A stretch of DNA of 64,000 bases, from assembly GCA_018650465.1 (NCBI GenBank), contig JABIFY010000002.1, forward strand, positions 1 through 64,000, in the 5' to 3' direction. Positions 35,020 to 45,700 of this stretch are shown here, in pieces. Source of the stretch: Alphaproteobacteria bacterium. GTDB lineage: Bacteria > Pseudomonadota > Alphaproteobacteria > UBA2966. The position numbers and the translations under genes are program-made. The notes beneath the pieces were generated by a model. It was given only the letters and a program-made list of their open reading frames with translations, searched no databases and was not told the DNA's origin. Position 1 is the first letter of the stretch. Each line of letters begins with the position of its first letter.

Positions 35020-36254
35020 TATTTTGCCTCCTTCGCTGTGTCATCACCAAGCACAGAAGCCGCAATCGAATCCGGCAAGGGCTTGGGTTTTTCAAACCAG
35101 CCAACGATCGGCATCACCAGAATGAAGTGGGCGAAGTAGTATGCCGTTGCAATCCGGCCAATCAGGATAAAGGACCCTTCAGCCGGATTGGCACCGACCC
35201 AACCCAGGATCAAACCGTTCACCACAAAAATCCAGAAGAACTTGCTGTAGATCGGACGGAATGTCGCCGACCTTACACGCGATGTATCCAACCACGGGAT
35301 CACAAACAGGATCAGGATAGCACCCAGCATCAAGGCAACGCCGCCCAGCTTGTCAGGCACGGCCCGCAGGATGGCGTAGAATGGCAGGAAGTACCATTCC
35401 GGCACAATGTGGGCAGGTGTAACCAGGGGATTTGCCGGAATATAGTTATCCGGATGGCCCATATAGTTCGGGTTAAAGAATACCCAGTAAGCCAGAATGA
35501 TGAAGAACACACCGAAGCCCACAAGATCCTTGGTCGTGAAATATGGGTGGAACGGCAAGGTGTCTTTTTCGGATTTGACGTCAATGCCTAATGGGTTGTT
35601 GGACTTGCTGGTATGCAAGGCCCACAGATGTATGAACATCAAGGCAAAAATTACAAATGGCAGCAGATAGTGCAGGCTGAAGAAGCGCTGCAAGGTCGGC
35701 CCTGCCACGGAATATCCGCCCCACAACCATGTCGTGACCGCTTCGCCCACGATCGGTATGGCCGTGAACATGTTGGTGATCACGGTTGCACCCCAGAAGC
35801 TCATTTGGCCCCATGGCAGCACATAACCCATAAAGGCTGTGGCCATCATGGCGAGGAAGATCAGGATACCAAACCACCACAGCAATTCACGTGGTGCTTT
35901 GTAGGAGCCAAAATAAAGCCCGCGGAACATGTGGATGTAGACCGCCACAAAGAACAGCGAGGCACCGTTTGAATGCAAATAACGCATCATCCAGCCATAG
36001 TTCACATCACGCATGATATGTTCGACGGATTCGAATGCCATATCCGCATGTGGCACATAATGCATGGCCAGGACGATACCGGTGACGATCTGCAACACCA
36101 GGGCCACACCTGCGATGGACCCAAGGCTCCACCAGTAGTTCAGGTTGCGCGGTGTCGGATATTCGGTACCGACGGAATGATTGATAAACGAAAAGATCGG
36201 CAGACGGGTTTCGACCCACTGCATGACCTGATTGGTAACGCCAGGATTGCTCAT
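35019..36254 (-). CDS. petB: Cytochrome b of the bc1 complex
   Basis: Membrane core subunit with two b haems and both quinone sites. 411 aa with eight hydrophobic helices, the histidine pairs for the two haems (in [14 protein letters not shown] and [16 protein letters not shown], and their later partners), [19 protein letters not shown], and the Qo loop [18 protein letters not shown]. Lies between petA and petC. Confidence 0.98.
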   Translation of the reverse strand: MSNPGVTNQVMQWVETRLPIFSFINHSVGTEYPTPRNLNYWWSLGSIAGVALVLQIVTGIVLAMHYVPHADMAFESVEHIMRDVNYGWMMRYLHSNGASLFFVAVYIHMFRGLYFGSYKAPRELLWWFGILIFLAMMATAFMGYVLPWGQMSFWGATVITNMFTAIPIVGEAVTTWLWGGYSVAGPTLQRFFSLHYLLPFVIFALMFIHLWALHTSKSNNPLGIDVKSEKDTLPFHPYFTTKDLVGFGVFFIILAYWVFFNPNYMGHPDNYIPANPLVTPAHIVPEWYFLPFYAILRAVPDKLGGVALMLGAILILFVIPWLDTSRVRSATFRPIYSKFFWIFVVNGLILGWVGANPAEGSFILIGRIATAYYFAHFILVMPIVGWFEKPKPLPDSIAASVLGDDTAKEAK

Positions 36255-36265
36255 GTCAGTGCCCT

Positions 36266-36814
36266 TTACCCGATCCGAATGTGAGAGTCGTCAAGGAAGA
36301 TGTAAGGCGGCACACCGAGATTATTCGGCGCCGGGCCTTTGCGGATACGACCGGAAGTATCGTAGTGCGAACCATGGCACGGGCAGAACCAGCCGCCAAA
36401 TTCACCTTTGACTTCGGTTGATTTCTGACCCAGCGGCACACACCCGAGGTGCGTACAAACACCGATCAGGATCAGCCATTCGGCTTTCTGGACGCGATCA
36501 GCATCCAGGGCGACGTCGGGCAAACTGGCGCTATCGTCAGTTATTGCTGTCGCGATCTCTTCGGCGGTGCGATGGCGCACAAAAACCGGTTTGCCGCGCC
36601 ACATCACTGTGATGGCCTGACCGACTTCAATAGTTGAAATATCCAGTTCAGTGGAAGCCAGCGCCAGCACATCGGCGGACGGGTTCATCTGATCAACCAA
36701 CGGCCAGACAAAGAGACCGGCACCTACTGCCGACATGGCCCCCGTCGCGATATAAAGAAAATCGCGGCGCGTGGCACCATCTTCGTGACCGCCTTCAGGC
36801 GTTGTGGTCGTCAT
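36266..36814 (-). CDS. petA: Rieske iron-sulfur protein of the bc1 complex
   Basis: 2Fe-2S subunit, 182 aa. A twin-arginine-type N-terminus ([18 protein letters not shown]) precedes a membrane anchor; cluster ligands are in [12 protein letters not shown] and [13 protein letters not shown]. First gene of petABC, divergent from trmL across ~250 bp that must contain its promoter. Regulation by the PetPR-like system at 9.1-10.3 kb is plausible but not visible in sequence. Confidence 0.97.
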   Translation of the reverse strand: MTTTTPEGGHEDGATRRDFLYIATGAMSAVGAGLFVWPLVDQMNPSADVLALASTELDISTIEVGQAITVMWRGKPVFVRHRTAEEIATAITDDSASLPDVALDADRVQKAEWLILIGVCTHLGCVPLGQKSTEVKGEFGGWFCPCHGSHYDTSGRIRKGPAPNNLGVPPYIFLDDSHIRIG

Positions 36815-37065
36815 CGATAGATCACCTTAATCATTATGATACTACAAATAGCTCAGGGCCCGGCAGACACGACCTTGCGGACGTGGTCCGGTGGACCCGC
36901 GAATTATGCCCGGATTTTTTGCATTAATTGAGGCCAATGTCCAGTGCCAGGTTGCTATTCAGGTCCCTGTTAAAGACGTATATTAGCCCTACATCTGTTG
37001 CCGTGCGGCAGTTTGACGCATATAGAACAGCAGATACAGTGGTTGAAGCTGACTTCAGGACCGAA

Positions 37066-37563
37066 ATGCGAATTGCCATATACGAGCCAGATATCCCTCA
37101 AAATCTTGGGGCTATGATCCGTCTGGGAGCTGCCCTGGACGTGCCGTTGGACGTGATCGAGCCGTGCAACTTCCCCTTTGGCGGCAAACAAAGCCGTAAT
37201 AAGCAAGTCCGCCGGGCGGGCATGGACTATCTTGAGCTTGTCGACCTGGACATGCATTCTTCCTGGTCTGCCTTCGAAACAACGCGCCAGACAACGAATT
37301 CACGCCTGGTGCTGCTCACCACATCGGGGGCGGTCGATTACCGGGACGTTACCTATCAGGCGACAGACCGGTTGCTGGTCGGCAGCGAGAGCAGCGGCGT
37401 ACCTGGCTTTGTCCATGACGCTGCAGACATCCGGGTCTGTATCCCCATGAATCCGCCTGCCCGGTCTCTAAATGTGGTCAATGCCGCAGCCATGGTGCTG
37501 GGCGAGGCCCAAAGTCAAATACGTCGTCAAATTCGTCTTTCCGAGGAAAATCAAAATGAGTGA
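37066..37563 (+). CDS. trmL: tRNA (cytidine(34)-2'-O)-methyltransferase
   Basis: SPOUT methyltransferase for the wobble base of tRNA-Leu. 165 aa with [35 protein letters not shown] and [20 protein letters not shown] (the trefoil-knot motifs). ATG 37066 has CAGGA upstream and starts the conserved domain; an earlier in-frame ATG would add 46 unrelated residues. Overlaps hemF by 8 bp. Confidence 0.95.
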   Translation: MRIAIYEPDIPQNLGAMIRLGAALDVPLDVIEPCNFPFGGKQSRNKQVRRAGMDYLELVDLDMHSSWSAFETTRQTTNSRLVLLTTSGAVDYRDVTYQATDRLLVGSESSGVPGFVHDAADIRVCIPMNPPARSLNVVNAAAMVLGEAQSQIRRQIRLSEENQNE

Positions 37564-38434
37564 ATTGGTTGAAGAGCACAAACAGACCGCCGAGACCTGG
37601 TTCAGGTCCCTGCGCGATCAAATCTGTGCTGATTTTGAAGCCATTGAAGATGAATATGCCGGCGATGCCCACGAGGACCTGGCCCCTGGCCGTTTTGTGC
37701 AGTCGCCCTGGCAGCGCACAAAACTGGACGAGGCCGATGGCGAAGAAGGGGGTGGCGGTGTGATGTCGGTGATGAAAGGCCGGGTTTTTGAAAAGGTCGG
37801 GGTCAATATCTCCACCGTCCATGGCGAATTCAGCGAAGAATTCCGCGAGCGCATTCCCGGCGCACAGGAAGATCCACGCTTTTGGGCCAGTGGCATTTCA
37901 CTGGTCGCCCACATGCGCTCTCCCCTGGTGCCTGCGGTGCACATGAATACCCGCCACATCGTGACCACCAAAGCATGGTTCGGCGGCGGCGGTGATCTGA
38001 CACCAATGTTTGTAGATGACGACGATACCCGTGATTTCCACGCCGCCTATCAGGCCGCCTGCGACAAACACGACCCCGCTTATTATACAAAGTTCAAAAA
38101 ATGGTGCGATGAATATTTCTATCTGCCCCACCGTAACGAAGCCCGTGGTGTCGGCGGTATCTTCTATGATCAGCTGGACACCGGCGACTGGGACAAGGAT
38201 TTTGAATTCACCCAGGACGTGGGCCGCGCCTTCCTGGAAGGCTACGCCCCATTGGTTCGCAAACACATGAACAGCCCCTGGACAGACGACCAGCGCGAAT
38301 TCCAGTTAGTGAAACGCGGAAGATACGTCGAATTCAATTTGTTGTACGACCGGGGAACAACCTTTGGCCTGAAAACCGGCGGCAACACCGAAGCCATTCT
38401 GATGTCCATGCCGCCCGAAGTGAAATGGCCTTGA
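37556..38434 (+). CDS. hemF: Oxygen-dependent coproporphyrinogen-III oxidase
   Basis: Aerobic haem synthesis step converting coproporphyrinogen III to protoporphyrinogen IX. 292 aa with [40 protein letters not shown] and [21 protein letters not shown] 37556 follows CCGAGGAAAA and overlaps the trmL end. Placing a haem gene next to the bc1 operon is functionally coherent, though they are divergent units. Confidence 0.97.
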   Translation: MSELVEEHKQTAETWFRSLRDQICADFEAIEDEYAGDAHEDLAPGRFVQSPWQRTKLDEADGEEGGGGVMSVMKGRVFEKVGVNISTVHGEFSEEFRERIPGAQEDPRFWASGISLVAHMRSPLVPAVHMNTRHIVTTKAWFGGGGDLTPMFVDDDDTRDFHAAYQAACDKHDPAYYTKFKKWCDEYFYLPHRNEARGVGGIFYDQLDTGDWDKDFEFTQDVGRAFLEGYAPLVRKHMNSPWTDDQREFQLVKRGRYVEFNLLYDRGTTFGLKTGGNTEAILMSMPPEVKWP

Positions 38435-38468
38435 GGGAAACGAAGGCCGAATCATAAATCATAGTTAC

Positions 38469-38487
38469 GCCCGGACTTGATCCGGGC
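38469..38487. repeat. Short palindromic repeat after hemF
   Basis: GCCCGGA-CTTGA-TCCGGGC, a perfect 7-bp inverted repeat. Its core is the reverse complement of the one at 5629-5658, so both belong to one dispersed family. It may form the hemF transcript end. Confidence 0.65.
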
Positions 38488-38531
38488 ATCCTGTTTATAT
38501 TTATCTAATGTTCGGTCGTGCGACCAACCAG

Positions 38532-38719
38532 GGAAAACCGGTGCCTGGCATTCTTTTTGCCTGGCTCCGCTTTTCCAGCCGATATTTGCAATGCCTGTGA
38601 ATAGCGAGTCATTTCGACGGAGTTCGCCAAGCCATTAGCTATCTTGGTGCATATAGCCTCCGCCAAATGCGGAGCCAGGCAGCTTCGTGAAGACGTTTGT
38701 GCCAGGCACCGGATTTGGC
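38532..38719 (-). repeat. 188-bp REP-like paired element, copy 2
   Basis: Inverted relative to copy 1 at 14721-14908 and identical in length. It begins with GGAAAACCGGTGCCTGGCA and ends with TGCCAGGCACCGGATTTGGC. The outer 61 and 44 bases are highly conserved, the centre much less. It lies between the 3' ends of the convergent hemF and ZIP genes. Confidence 0.85.
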
Positions 38720-38750
38720 TTGGCATCGCCAGGAAACCGATCCACAAAAG

Positions 38751-39593
38751 CTAGTGCGAAGCTTCCAGAAAGCCGATGCCATAGGCGGCAAAAACGCCGA
38801 GGAACAGGGCGACGGTCAGGTTGAGTTTGTCGTGGCTGTGGAACTGGATTTCAGGCAGCAGGTCACTGAGTGAAATACAGATGAAAACGCCCGCAGAAAA
38901 CGCGAGGGTATTGGCGACGATGATATTTTGCATATCGCCAAACTGGCCGGCCCCGATCAAAAACAGATAAGCGCCAATAGGGCACATAGTGGCGAAAACC
39001 AGGTTCATCAGGACTCTGGATTTCAGGTTCCAGCCACTGGCTTGCATCAGGGCTGAAATGGACATGGCATCCAGTGGCTTGTGCAGGACGATGGCGACAA
39101 AGACACCAAAGCCTGAAAGGACAACCGGCGCATTTTCCAGCGCGTCGGTCTGAACAGATGCGCCAAGGGCGACGCCATCACTTAAAGTATGCAAAGCAAG
39201 GCCAAAGCTGATGCCGACCCAACTGAGGCTGTGTACAAGCTTGTGGGCGCTGGCATGGTCGTCGCCGTGACAATGATCGTGGTCCAGGCTTTGGTTCAGC
39301 TCGACAGGATCATGCTGGTGGAAATGAAACAGGCGCAACAGCACAAACATAAAGAGCAAACCGGCCATCAACCACCAGACGGCATTGTCGACTGCGTGTT
39401 CGCTGCCAGCCATATGGATGGCATGGGGCAGCAGATGATAAAAGGCCACGCCCAGCATCAGGCCTGCCACAAAGCTCATCAAGATCTGGGTCTGGGTGTG
39501 CTTTAGTTTAATCAGTGACGGCAGCCAGCCGCCAACAAGCGACGCGACCACGATCGCGACAGAATAATAAAACAGTAAAAGTTCAATGCTCAT
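38751..39593 (-). CDS. ZIP-family divalent metal transporter
   Basis: 280-aa membrane protein with about eight hydrophobic segments and a histidine-rich loop (LDHDHCHGDDHASAHK, about residues 103-118). The ZIP core motifs are ALHTLSDGVALGAS in helix IV and VLHKPLDAMSISALM in helix V, with metal-binding His and Asp. Likely moves zinc (or Mn/Fe) into the cytoplasm. No neighbouring regulator was seen. Confidence 0.9.
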   Translation of the reverse strand: MSIELLLFYYSVAIVVASLVGGWLPSLIKLKHTQTQILMSFVAGLMLGVAFYHLLPHAIHMAGSEHAVDNAVWWLMAGLLFMFVLLRLFHFHQHDPVELNQSLDHDHCHGDDHASAHKLVHSLSWVGISFGLALHTLSDGVALGASVQTDALENAPVVLSGFGVFVAIVLHKPLDAMSISALMQASGWNLKSRVLMNLVFATMCPIGAYLFLIGAGQFGDMQNIIVANTLAFSAGVFICISLSDLLPEIQFHSHDKLNLTVALFLGVFAAYGIGFLEASH

Positions 39594-39741
39594 GACAGAG
39601 GGCTTTATGGGAGTGAGGCTTCGGGCATGCTTAAGCGATTAGTTTAAACAGGTAAAGCAAAAGCCTGGATAGTTTCATTGTTGAGGAAGTTCGCTACGAT
39701 AGACATATGACTGTTCACAACGTCCACAAAGAGGCATCCGA

Positions 39742-41409
39742 ATGACTGACAGCTATACCGTAGGCGATCTTGTTGCCGAATTTTTGCAGGCTTGTGGGGT
39801 CGAGACCGCCTTTGGCGTGATTTCAGTTCACAACATTCCCATGCTGGACGGTATCGGCCGCCGCAACGCCATCCGATTTGTCACCGCGCGGGGCGAAGCC
39901 GGAGCGGGCCATATGGCGGATGCATACGGCCGGGCACGCAATCAATTATCGGTGCTGTTTACCTCGACAGGACCGGGTGCCGCCAATGCCGTGGGCGCGC
40001 TGGTTGAGGCCCGCTTCGCCGGTGCCCCCCTGTTGCACCTGACTGGTCAGACAGCCACGGCAAACCTGGGTCGGCATCAGGGCACCGTGCATGAGGTGGC
40101 AGATCAGTTGGGCATGTTGGCATCGGTTTCAAAATATGCCTGCCGCGTGACCTCACCACAAACAGCCTGGGGAACCTTGTGCCATGCAGCGGCCCAGGCC
40201 CTGACGCCGCCTATGGGGCCAGTCAGCGTAGAAATCCCCATCGATATCCAGCGCGCCACTGTGTCTCGACCTTCAGACCTGGATCATTTCAGCCTGCCCA
40301 TTACAAGGCTGCCAGAACCCAAAGCCGATATGCTGGATAAAGTTGCTGACAAATTGGCGACAGCCAGGCGCCCCTTATTGTGGTGTGGCAATGGTGCCAG
40401 GTTTGCAGGCGAGGCTGTTGGCCGACTGGCGGACATGGGTCTGCCGGTGATGACATCCTGGCAGGGGCGCGGCGTCTTGCCCGAAGATCATGCCCTGTGT
40501 CTGGGTGGCCTGAACGGTACCGGTACACCCCTGATCGAAGCCTGGTTCAAAACTGTTGATATGATGCTGGTCGCCGGGTCACGTCTGCGCGGTCATGAAA
40601 ACATGGACATGTCCATGGCCCTGCCTGACCGGCGCATTCAAATTGACGCCGACCCAACAGCCAATGGTCGAACCTATGACTGTGAAGATTTTTTGTGCGG
40701 CGATGCGGCATTTGTATTGGAACAATTGGCGGACCGACTGGAAGGTCGGCTGAAACCCGAAGCCGGTTATGCCGCTGAGGTCGTCGACCTGAAAGTCCGG
40801 ACCATTGCCGCCTACAAGGACATGCTGGGCGACTATGCGTCTTTCCCCGATGACCTGCGGGCCGTAATGCCAAGGGATGCCTTGCTTGTGCGAGATATCA
40901 CCTTGAGTGGCAGCACCTGGGGGCATCGTTTGTTTCCGATCTACGATCCGCGCAATAACATCTATCCGGTGGGCGCCGCCATTGGACCTGGCCTGCCCAT
41001 GGGCATTGGTGCTGCCATCGCGGCATCAGACGGGCGCAAAGTCGTGGCCATGTGCGGTGACGGTGGCTTCAACATGAGTCTGGCTGAACTGCCCACAGCC
41101 GCCCAGGAAAATGTCGATATTGTTTTTCTGGTGATGAATGATGCGGGCTATGGCGTTATCCGCCACATTCAGGACGCCATGTATGGCAGCCGGCATTTTT
41201 ATGGTGACGTCCACAGCCCCGATTTCAAAACCCTGGCTGCGGCCAGCGGCTTGCCCTATTGGCGTGTCGACAAGCCATCGGGTCTGGGCGACGCCATGAC
41301 AGAAGCCCTGGCCGTCGCCGGTCCAGCCCTGGTGGAGGTCGACATGACAGTCATCGGCCCCTACCCCCGCTACTTCGCGCCGCCGCCACATGCAACTGAT
41401 GGCGACTGA
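39742..41409 (+). CDS. Thiamine diphosphate-dependent enzyme, acetolactate-synthase-like
   Basis: 555-aa three-domain ThDP enzyme. The catalytic glutamate is in FVTARGEAGAGHMADAYGRA, and the ThDP/Mg motif is MCGDGGFNMSLAELPTAAQE followed by NDAGYGV. It resembles biosynthetic acetolactate synthase large subunits, but there is no ilvN-type regulatory gene nearby, so a catabolic decarboxylase or carboligase with another 2-oxo acid is more likely. AGAGG precedes the ATG by eight bases. It is convergent with the thioredoxin-like gene. Confidence 0.88.
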   Translation: MTDSYTVGDLVAEFLQACGVETAFGVISVHNIPMLDGIGRRNAIRFVTARGEAGAGHMADAYGRARNQLSVLFTSTGPGAANAVGALVEARFAGAPLLHLTGQTATANLGRHQGTVHEVADQLGMLASVSKYACRVTSPQTAWGTLCHAAAQALTPPMGPVSVEIPIDIQRATVSRPSDLDHFSLPITRLPEPKADMLDKVADKLATARRPLLWCGNGARFAGEAVGRLADMGLPVMTSWQGRGVLPEDHALCLGGLNGTGTPLIEAWFKTVDMMLVAGSRLRGHENMDMSMALPDRRIQIDADPTANGRTYDCEDFLCGDAAFVLEQLADRLEGRLKPEAGYAAEVVDLKVRTIAAYKDMLGDYASFPDDLRAVMPRDALLVRDITLSGSTWGHRLFPIYDPRNNIYPVGAAIGPGLPMGIGAAIAASDGRKVVAMCGDGGFNMSLAELPTAAQENVDIVFLVMNDAGYGVIRHIQDAMYGSRHFYGDVHSPDFKTLAAASGLPYWRVDKPSGLGDAMTEALAVAGPALVEVDMTVIGPYPRYFAPPPHATDGD

Positions 41410-41423
41410 CGCAAAGTTAAACC

Positions 41424-41864
41424 TCAGCTGCAGCTGGCAGCATTTTTGGCGCGTGGCGGTGCCTTGTCCAGAAGTTGCTTGATGATCCCCTGACTGGTCT
41501 GAGCGACAACGCGTCCAACCTCGCCTTGTTGGTTCAACATCACCAGCGTGGATTGACGACTGATGCGCAAATTCTGACTGACGGGCGATCGGGCGTGAGC
41601 ATCCCAATCAACATAGACGAAGGCAATATTCTGGTCGTAGTTGGTGTTGGCAGCACGTAAATCCCCGATCACACGGACCTGGCGTCGACATGTGCTTCAC
41701 CAGGAAGCGCCAAACTCAAGAAAGACAGAACAACCTTTTGCCAAGGCAGAATCCACGGCCTGCGGTGAATATGGTATTTTGGCTGCCGCCTGTACCGCGC
41801 CTGATAACAACAAGGGCAGAAACATCGACAGTGCCGCGATTACCGGCAACATCATCTTTTTCAA
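41424..41864 (-). CDS. Periplasmic thioredoxin-like protein with in-frame TGA at the first active-site Cys (candidate selenoprotein)
   Basis: Reads as one 146-residue protein if the TGA at 41697-41699 is decoded. A TTG start at 41864 has AGGAGG six bases upstream and gives a signal peptide (KKMMLPVIAALSMFLPLLLS, ending AVQAAA). The thioredoxin core follows: CSVFLEFGASW-[TGA]-STCRRQ, then FVYVDWDAHARS and RQSTLVMLNQQGEVGRVV. Relatives have WCxxC here, so TGA stands exactly for the first catalytic Cys. The frame downstream is open for 90 codons and family-like. It lies 35 bp after ccdA, its natural electron donor. Either a selenocysteine (UxxC) protein or a newly inactivated gene; no selenocysteine machinery is in this window. 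Confidence 0.7.
41670..41694 (-). promoter_or_regulatory. Candidate bacterial SECIS hairpin just after the in-frame TGA
   Basis: From the third base after the TGA the minus-strand RNA can pair CACAUG with CGUGUG and, after a two-base bulge, GAC with GUC around the loop GCCAG. The loop begins with G and contains the start of AGGUC, a word resembling the apical loop of the E. coli fdhF SECIS at nearly the same distance. Weak by itself; suggestive with the TGA position. Confidence 0.35.
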
Positions 41865-41899
41865 AACAAACCTCCTGGTAAAACTCAAATAAGCAAAAC

Positions 41900-42628
41900 T
41901 CACAGGGAAACCGAGAAATCCTGTAACCATAGCGGCAGAATATCCAATAATTGCCCCTCCAGCCAATGGTCGAAGCCAAACAATATGGCCGCGCCAACGC
42001 ACAAAAACGTGATCCCTAATAATGGCTTTGCTCGTTCCGCCAGCACACCCAACGTCTTTTTGCGGCGGATCAGGGCCTCGCGGGTGCCAAAGGCCAGGAC
42101 GATTACAATGCTGGATACGCCAAGGGCAAAAGACGCCATGATAGCCCCGGCCCAAACGATATCCTTGCCTTGAGAGGCCAGTGAGATCGCCCCGCCCAGG
42201 GTTGGGCCAATGCACGGTGACCAAACAGCACCCAGCATGACACCCCCCAGAAACTGGCCACCGAGTCCCGATGTGCGGCCGGACATGTCGTCCTCCATAA
42301 GGCGCTCGTTAGCCCGGCCAGCAAAACCGGCTGTCGCGGCGGCAAAAGCGTCGCTAAACCGCGGAACCATCAGGACAATTCCGAAGCCAACCATCAGCCA
42401 CGCCCCCGCTGTTGTCATCCAGCGCTGATCAATACCGACAGACGCCCCCAGAACAATGACGAACAAGCCCAGCACCACAAAAGAAAGGCTAAGGCCTGCT
42501 GCCAGCGCAAAAGGTCCACGCCTGTCCGCCTGCAACGATGACACCAGCACAATAGGTAATACCGGCAGAACACAAGGGTTCACCAGGGTCAATAATCCGG
42601 CAAGATAACCAAGAAATAGTTCTGGCAA
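41900..42628 (-). CDS. ccdA: CcdA-family thiol-disulfide electron transporter
   Basis: Membrane protein that carries reducing power from cytoplasmic thioredoxin to periplasmic partners. About 242 aa with six hydrophobic helices; the two redox cysteines are in LLTLVNPCVLPVLPIVLV and AVWSPCIGPTLGGA. I chose a TTG start at 42628 because AAGGGG lies seven bases upstream and the first CcdA helix begins at once; the frame remains open upstream without conserved sequence. It precedes the thioredoxin-like gene in an operon. Confidence 0.9.
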   Translation of the reverse strand: MPELFLGYLAGLLTLVNPCVLPVLPIVLVSSLQADRRGPFALAAGLSLSFVVLGLFVIVLGASVGIDQRWMTTAGAWLMVGFGIVLMVPRFSDAFAAATAGFAGRANERLMEDDMSGRTSGLGGQFLGGVMLGAVWSPCIGPTLGGAISLASQGKDIVWAGAIMASFALGVSSIVIVLAFGTREALIRRKKTLGVLAERAKPLLGITFLCVGAAILFGFDHWLEGQLLDILPLWLQDFSVSL

Positions 42629-42726
42629 TGATTTCCCCTTCAGACATCGGTCTGCACGGCAGAGATAAATAATGAAACCGGTGACGAGAAATGTATACAG
42701 GACAGCTTGCTCGAGAGGCAGCGGCT

Positions 42727-42757
42727 GACTATCACAATTGTGAGATATCAGATAGTC
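42727..42757. promoter_or_regulatory. Nested palindromes in the ccdA/cyclase spacer
   Basis: A perfect 12-bp palindrome TCACAATTGTGA (42732-42743) is nested in a wider inverted pair GACTATC (42727-42733)/GATAGTC (42751-42757), 26-56 bases before the cyclase start and on the upstream side of ccdA. Probable operator for a dimeric regulator. The half-site TGTGA recalls CRP-family sites, but the order TCACA-N2-TGTGA is reversed. Confidence 0.45.
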
Positions 42758-42782
42758 TTCTGTTTCAGGGGGAAGCTGGCTT

Positions 42783-45700
42783 ATGCACTGTTCAAAGTGC
42801 GATGCGGAAAACAAAACGGGACGAAAATTCTGCGGCGAATGCGGCGCAGTCCTGGAACGCGTCTGCCTGAAATGTGACTTTGCCAACGATCCCGGCGACC
42901 GTTTTTGCGGCGGCTGTGGCGCGGATATGGACGATGCACCTGACAAATCAACGACACCCACTTCGCCAACACCACCCGAGCCCGTTAGCAGCGAAGCCGA
43001 GCGACGCCAACTGACCATCATGTTTTGCGATCTAGTTGGTTCTACCGCCCTTTCCGAAGCCATGGACCCGGAAGATCTGGCACGTCTGATATCTGACTTT
43101 CAGGATGCCTGCACAAAAGCCATCAAAAAATATGACGGCTATGTGGCCCGATTGATGGGTGATGGCCTGTTGGTTTATTTCGGCTACCCCCTGGCCCATG
43201 AAGACGACCCTGAACGCGCCGTGCGTGCAGGCCTGGATATCGTCGAGACTGTTCCCAAAATCCAGTCGGCGCAAAAATTATCTGTGCGTGTGGGCATTGC
43301 GACGGGGCTGGTTGTCGTCGGTGATCTGGTGGGCGAGGCTTCATCGGCGGAACGAACTGTAGTGGGGGAAACACCTAATCTTGCCGCCCGGCTGCAATCC
43401 CTGGCGGAACCGGATACGGTTGTCGTCGCCCCCTCAACCCGGAAAATGCTGGGCGGTATTTTTGCCTTCAGCGATCTGGGCCGCCATGAACTAAAAGGCC
43501 TGACGGAGCCGGTGAACGCCTGGCGGGCAGATGGATTGCAACAAAGCGGCTCACGTTTCGAAGCCTATCATGGCGGCAACCTGACACCGTTAGTCGGGCG
43601 CAGCGAAGAAATCGCTTTTTTGCAGGAAAAATGGCACCTGGCAAAATCAGGCGAAGGGCAAGCCGTCACGCTTTCCGGTGAGGCTGGTATTGGCAAATCA
43701 CGTATCCTCGAAGCTGTGCAAAGTTTTGTCGGAAGTGACGGTGCACCATCTTTGCAGCTTCAGTGTTCACCACATCACCAATCAACCGCTTTGTATCCAT
43801 TTGTCGACTTTCTTGGTCGCGCCATTAGATCAAATCAAAATCAGGACCCGCACACAAATCTGAAAGAATTGCTGACAAGCGCCGACATCGAAATCCCCGA
43901 GGCCCCTGCCCTGATCGCCAAACTGTTACTCTTGCCAGACACAGATAGATATCCAGCTATGTCGGAGGACGCTCAATGGCAACGCAATGCGACGCTGGGC
44001 ATTATTGCCGATCTGATATTCGGGCTGGCACAAAACAAACCCATGCTGGTTGTTTTTGAAGACGCCCACTGGATTGATCCGACATCGCTGGACTTGCTTG
44101 GTATGCTGCTTGATAAAACCCGCTCGGCGTCCCTCTTGTTCCTCGTGACATTCCGTCCTGAATTTGATCCGCCCTGGCATGGCATGGGGCATGTGGCACA
44201 ACTTAATTTGAACCGCATTTCCCGCAGTCAATGTTCCCAGATCGTCGATAACATTCTGGCTCGGCAGAAAATCCCGGAACAGGTTCTGAAGCATATCCTG
44301 GAAAAAACCGATGGTGTGCCGCTCTATGTCGAGGAAATGACCAAGGCCATTCTCAGTTCCGGTCAACTTGCCGACATTGATAGCGCGTCCGCGACCCTGT
44401 CTATGTCCATCCCCAGCAACCTTCAGGATTCCCTGATGGCGCGCCTGGATCAACTGACGTCGGCCAAGGAAGTCGCCCAGGCTGGTGCTGTCATTGGCAG
44501 GGAATTCAGCCATGACCTTGTGGCCGCCATTGCCGGGCTTGGCGAAGCAGAATTATCATCGGAATTGGATAAACTGATCGAAGCCGAATTGATCTTCCGG
44601 CGCGGATGGCCCCCCAACCAAGTCTATGTATTCAAACATGCTCTGGTGCAGGATACGGCTTATTCCAGTCTGCTGCGAGACAAACGACGCACACTGCATA
44701 AAGCAGTTGCGATAACACTTGAGGCAGGCATCATTGCCAATTCACAAACCGAGCCAGAGACACTTGCCTTTCACCTGAGCGAATGCGGTGACGAAGCACG
44801 TGCCTCTGTTTATTGGGAAACAGCGGCGCGCCGGTCGCAGGAACGCCTGTCCCATACTGAAGCCGCCGCACATTTTGACAAGGCTCTGTCTGGCGTAGGA
44901 CCCGACAAGGTTCGCGAGTTGCAGTTGTGTCTCGACCTGATTGCCAGTCAACGCATGCTCGGCGTGTCCGAACACACACTCAAAACGCTTGAGCGGGCCG
45001 AACCCTTGGCGCATGCCGACATCGACAAAGCGAACATTTTTGTCCAGTTCGGAAACTTGTATTTCCTGTCCGGCGAATCTGAAAAGGCGCAGGCGTCCCA
45101 TGAGAAGGTCCTGGAAATAACCAGACGAACCCTTTTGCCTGAACTCGAATGCCGTGCTCTGAGCGGTCTGGTGGACGTTCACTATATGCGCGGGCATATG
45201 GTGTCAGCCCATCCTCAAGCTGAAGAATGTGTGGCCAGGGCACGTAAATATGGCCTGGACGATGTCGTCATCAACAATTTACCTGCCCTTGGGAACATCA
45301 GGTATTTGTCTCAAGGTCCACTGGCAGCCCGAGAGATTCACGAAACCGTCATAGCTGAGGCTGTCGGGTCCGACCAGTGGCGCGCGGAAATGATCATTCG
45401 TTTCAATTTTTCGGCCATCTCGGTCGATTGCCTGGAGTTTGAACCGGCCTTGGAGCACGCCAAGGCGTCGCTGGCGGCCTGTGAACGCATCGACGCCCTC
45501 GTTTGGATGCCTTTGATGAGACAGTCGATCTTGCGTGTACGCCATGCCATGGGGGAAAATGTCGCCACAGAGATGAAAGAAGTTACCAGGCAAGCGCTGG
45601 AAGTCTCTCCGGCCTTGGCTGGACCTTGGGTGTTGGGTGGATTGGCCCAGGTCGCCACGGACCCGGAAACTGTTCAGGATGCCTTGGAACAGGCGACAAA

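Noticed and set aside
38505-38747. 80-codon minus-strand frame between hemF and the ZIP gene
   Set aside because: Made almost entirely of the REP-like element, so not a native gene.
39742-41409. Naming the ThDP enzyme ilvB/ilvG
   Set aside because: No regulatory-subunit gene or other ilv genes beside it; the fold is shared by many decarboxylases.
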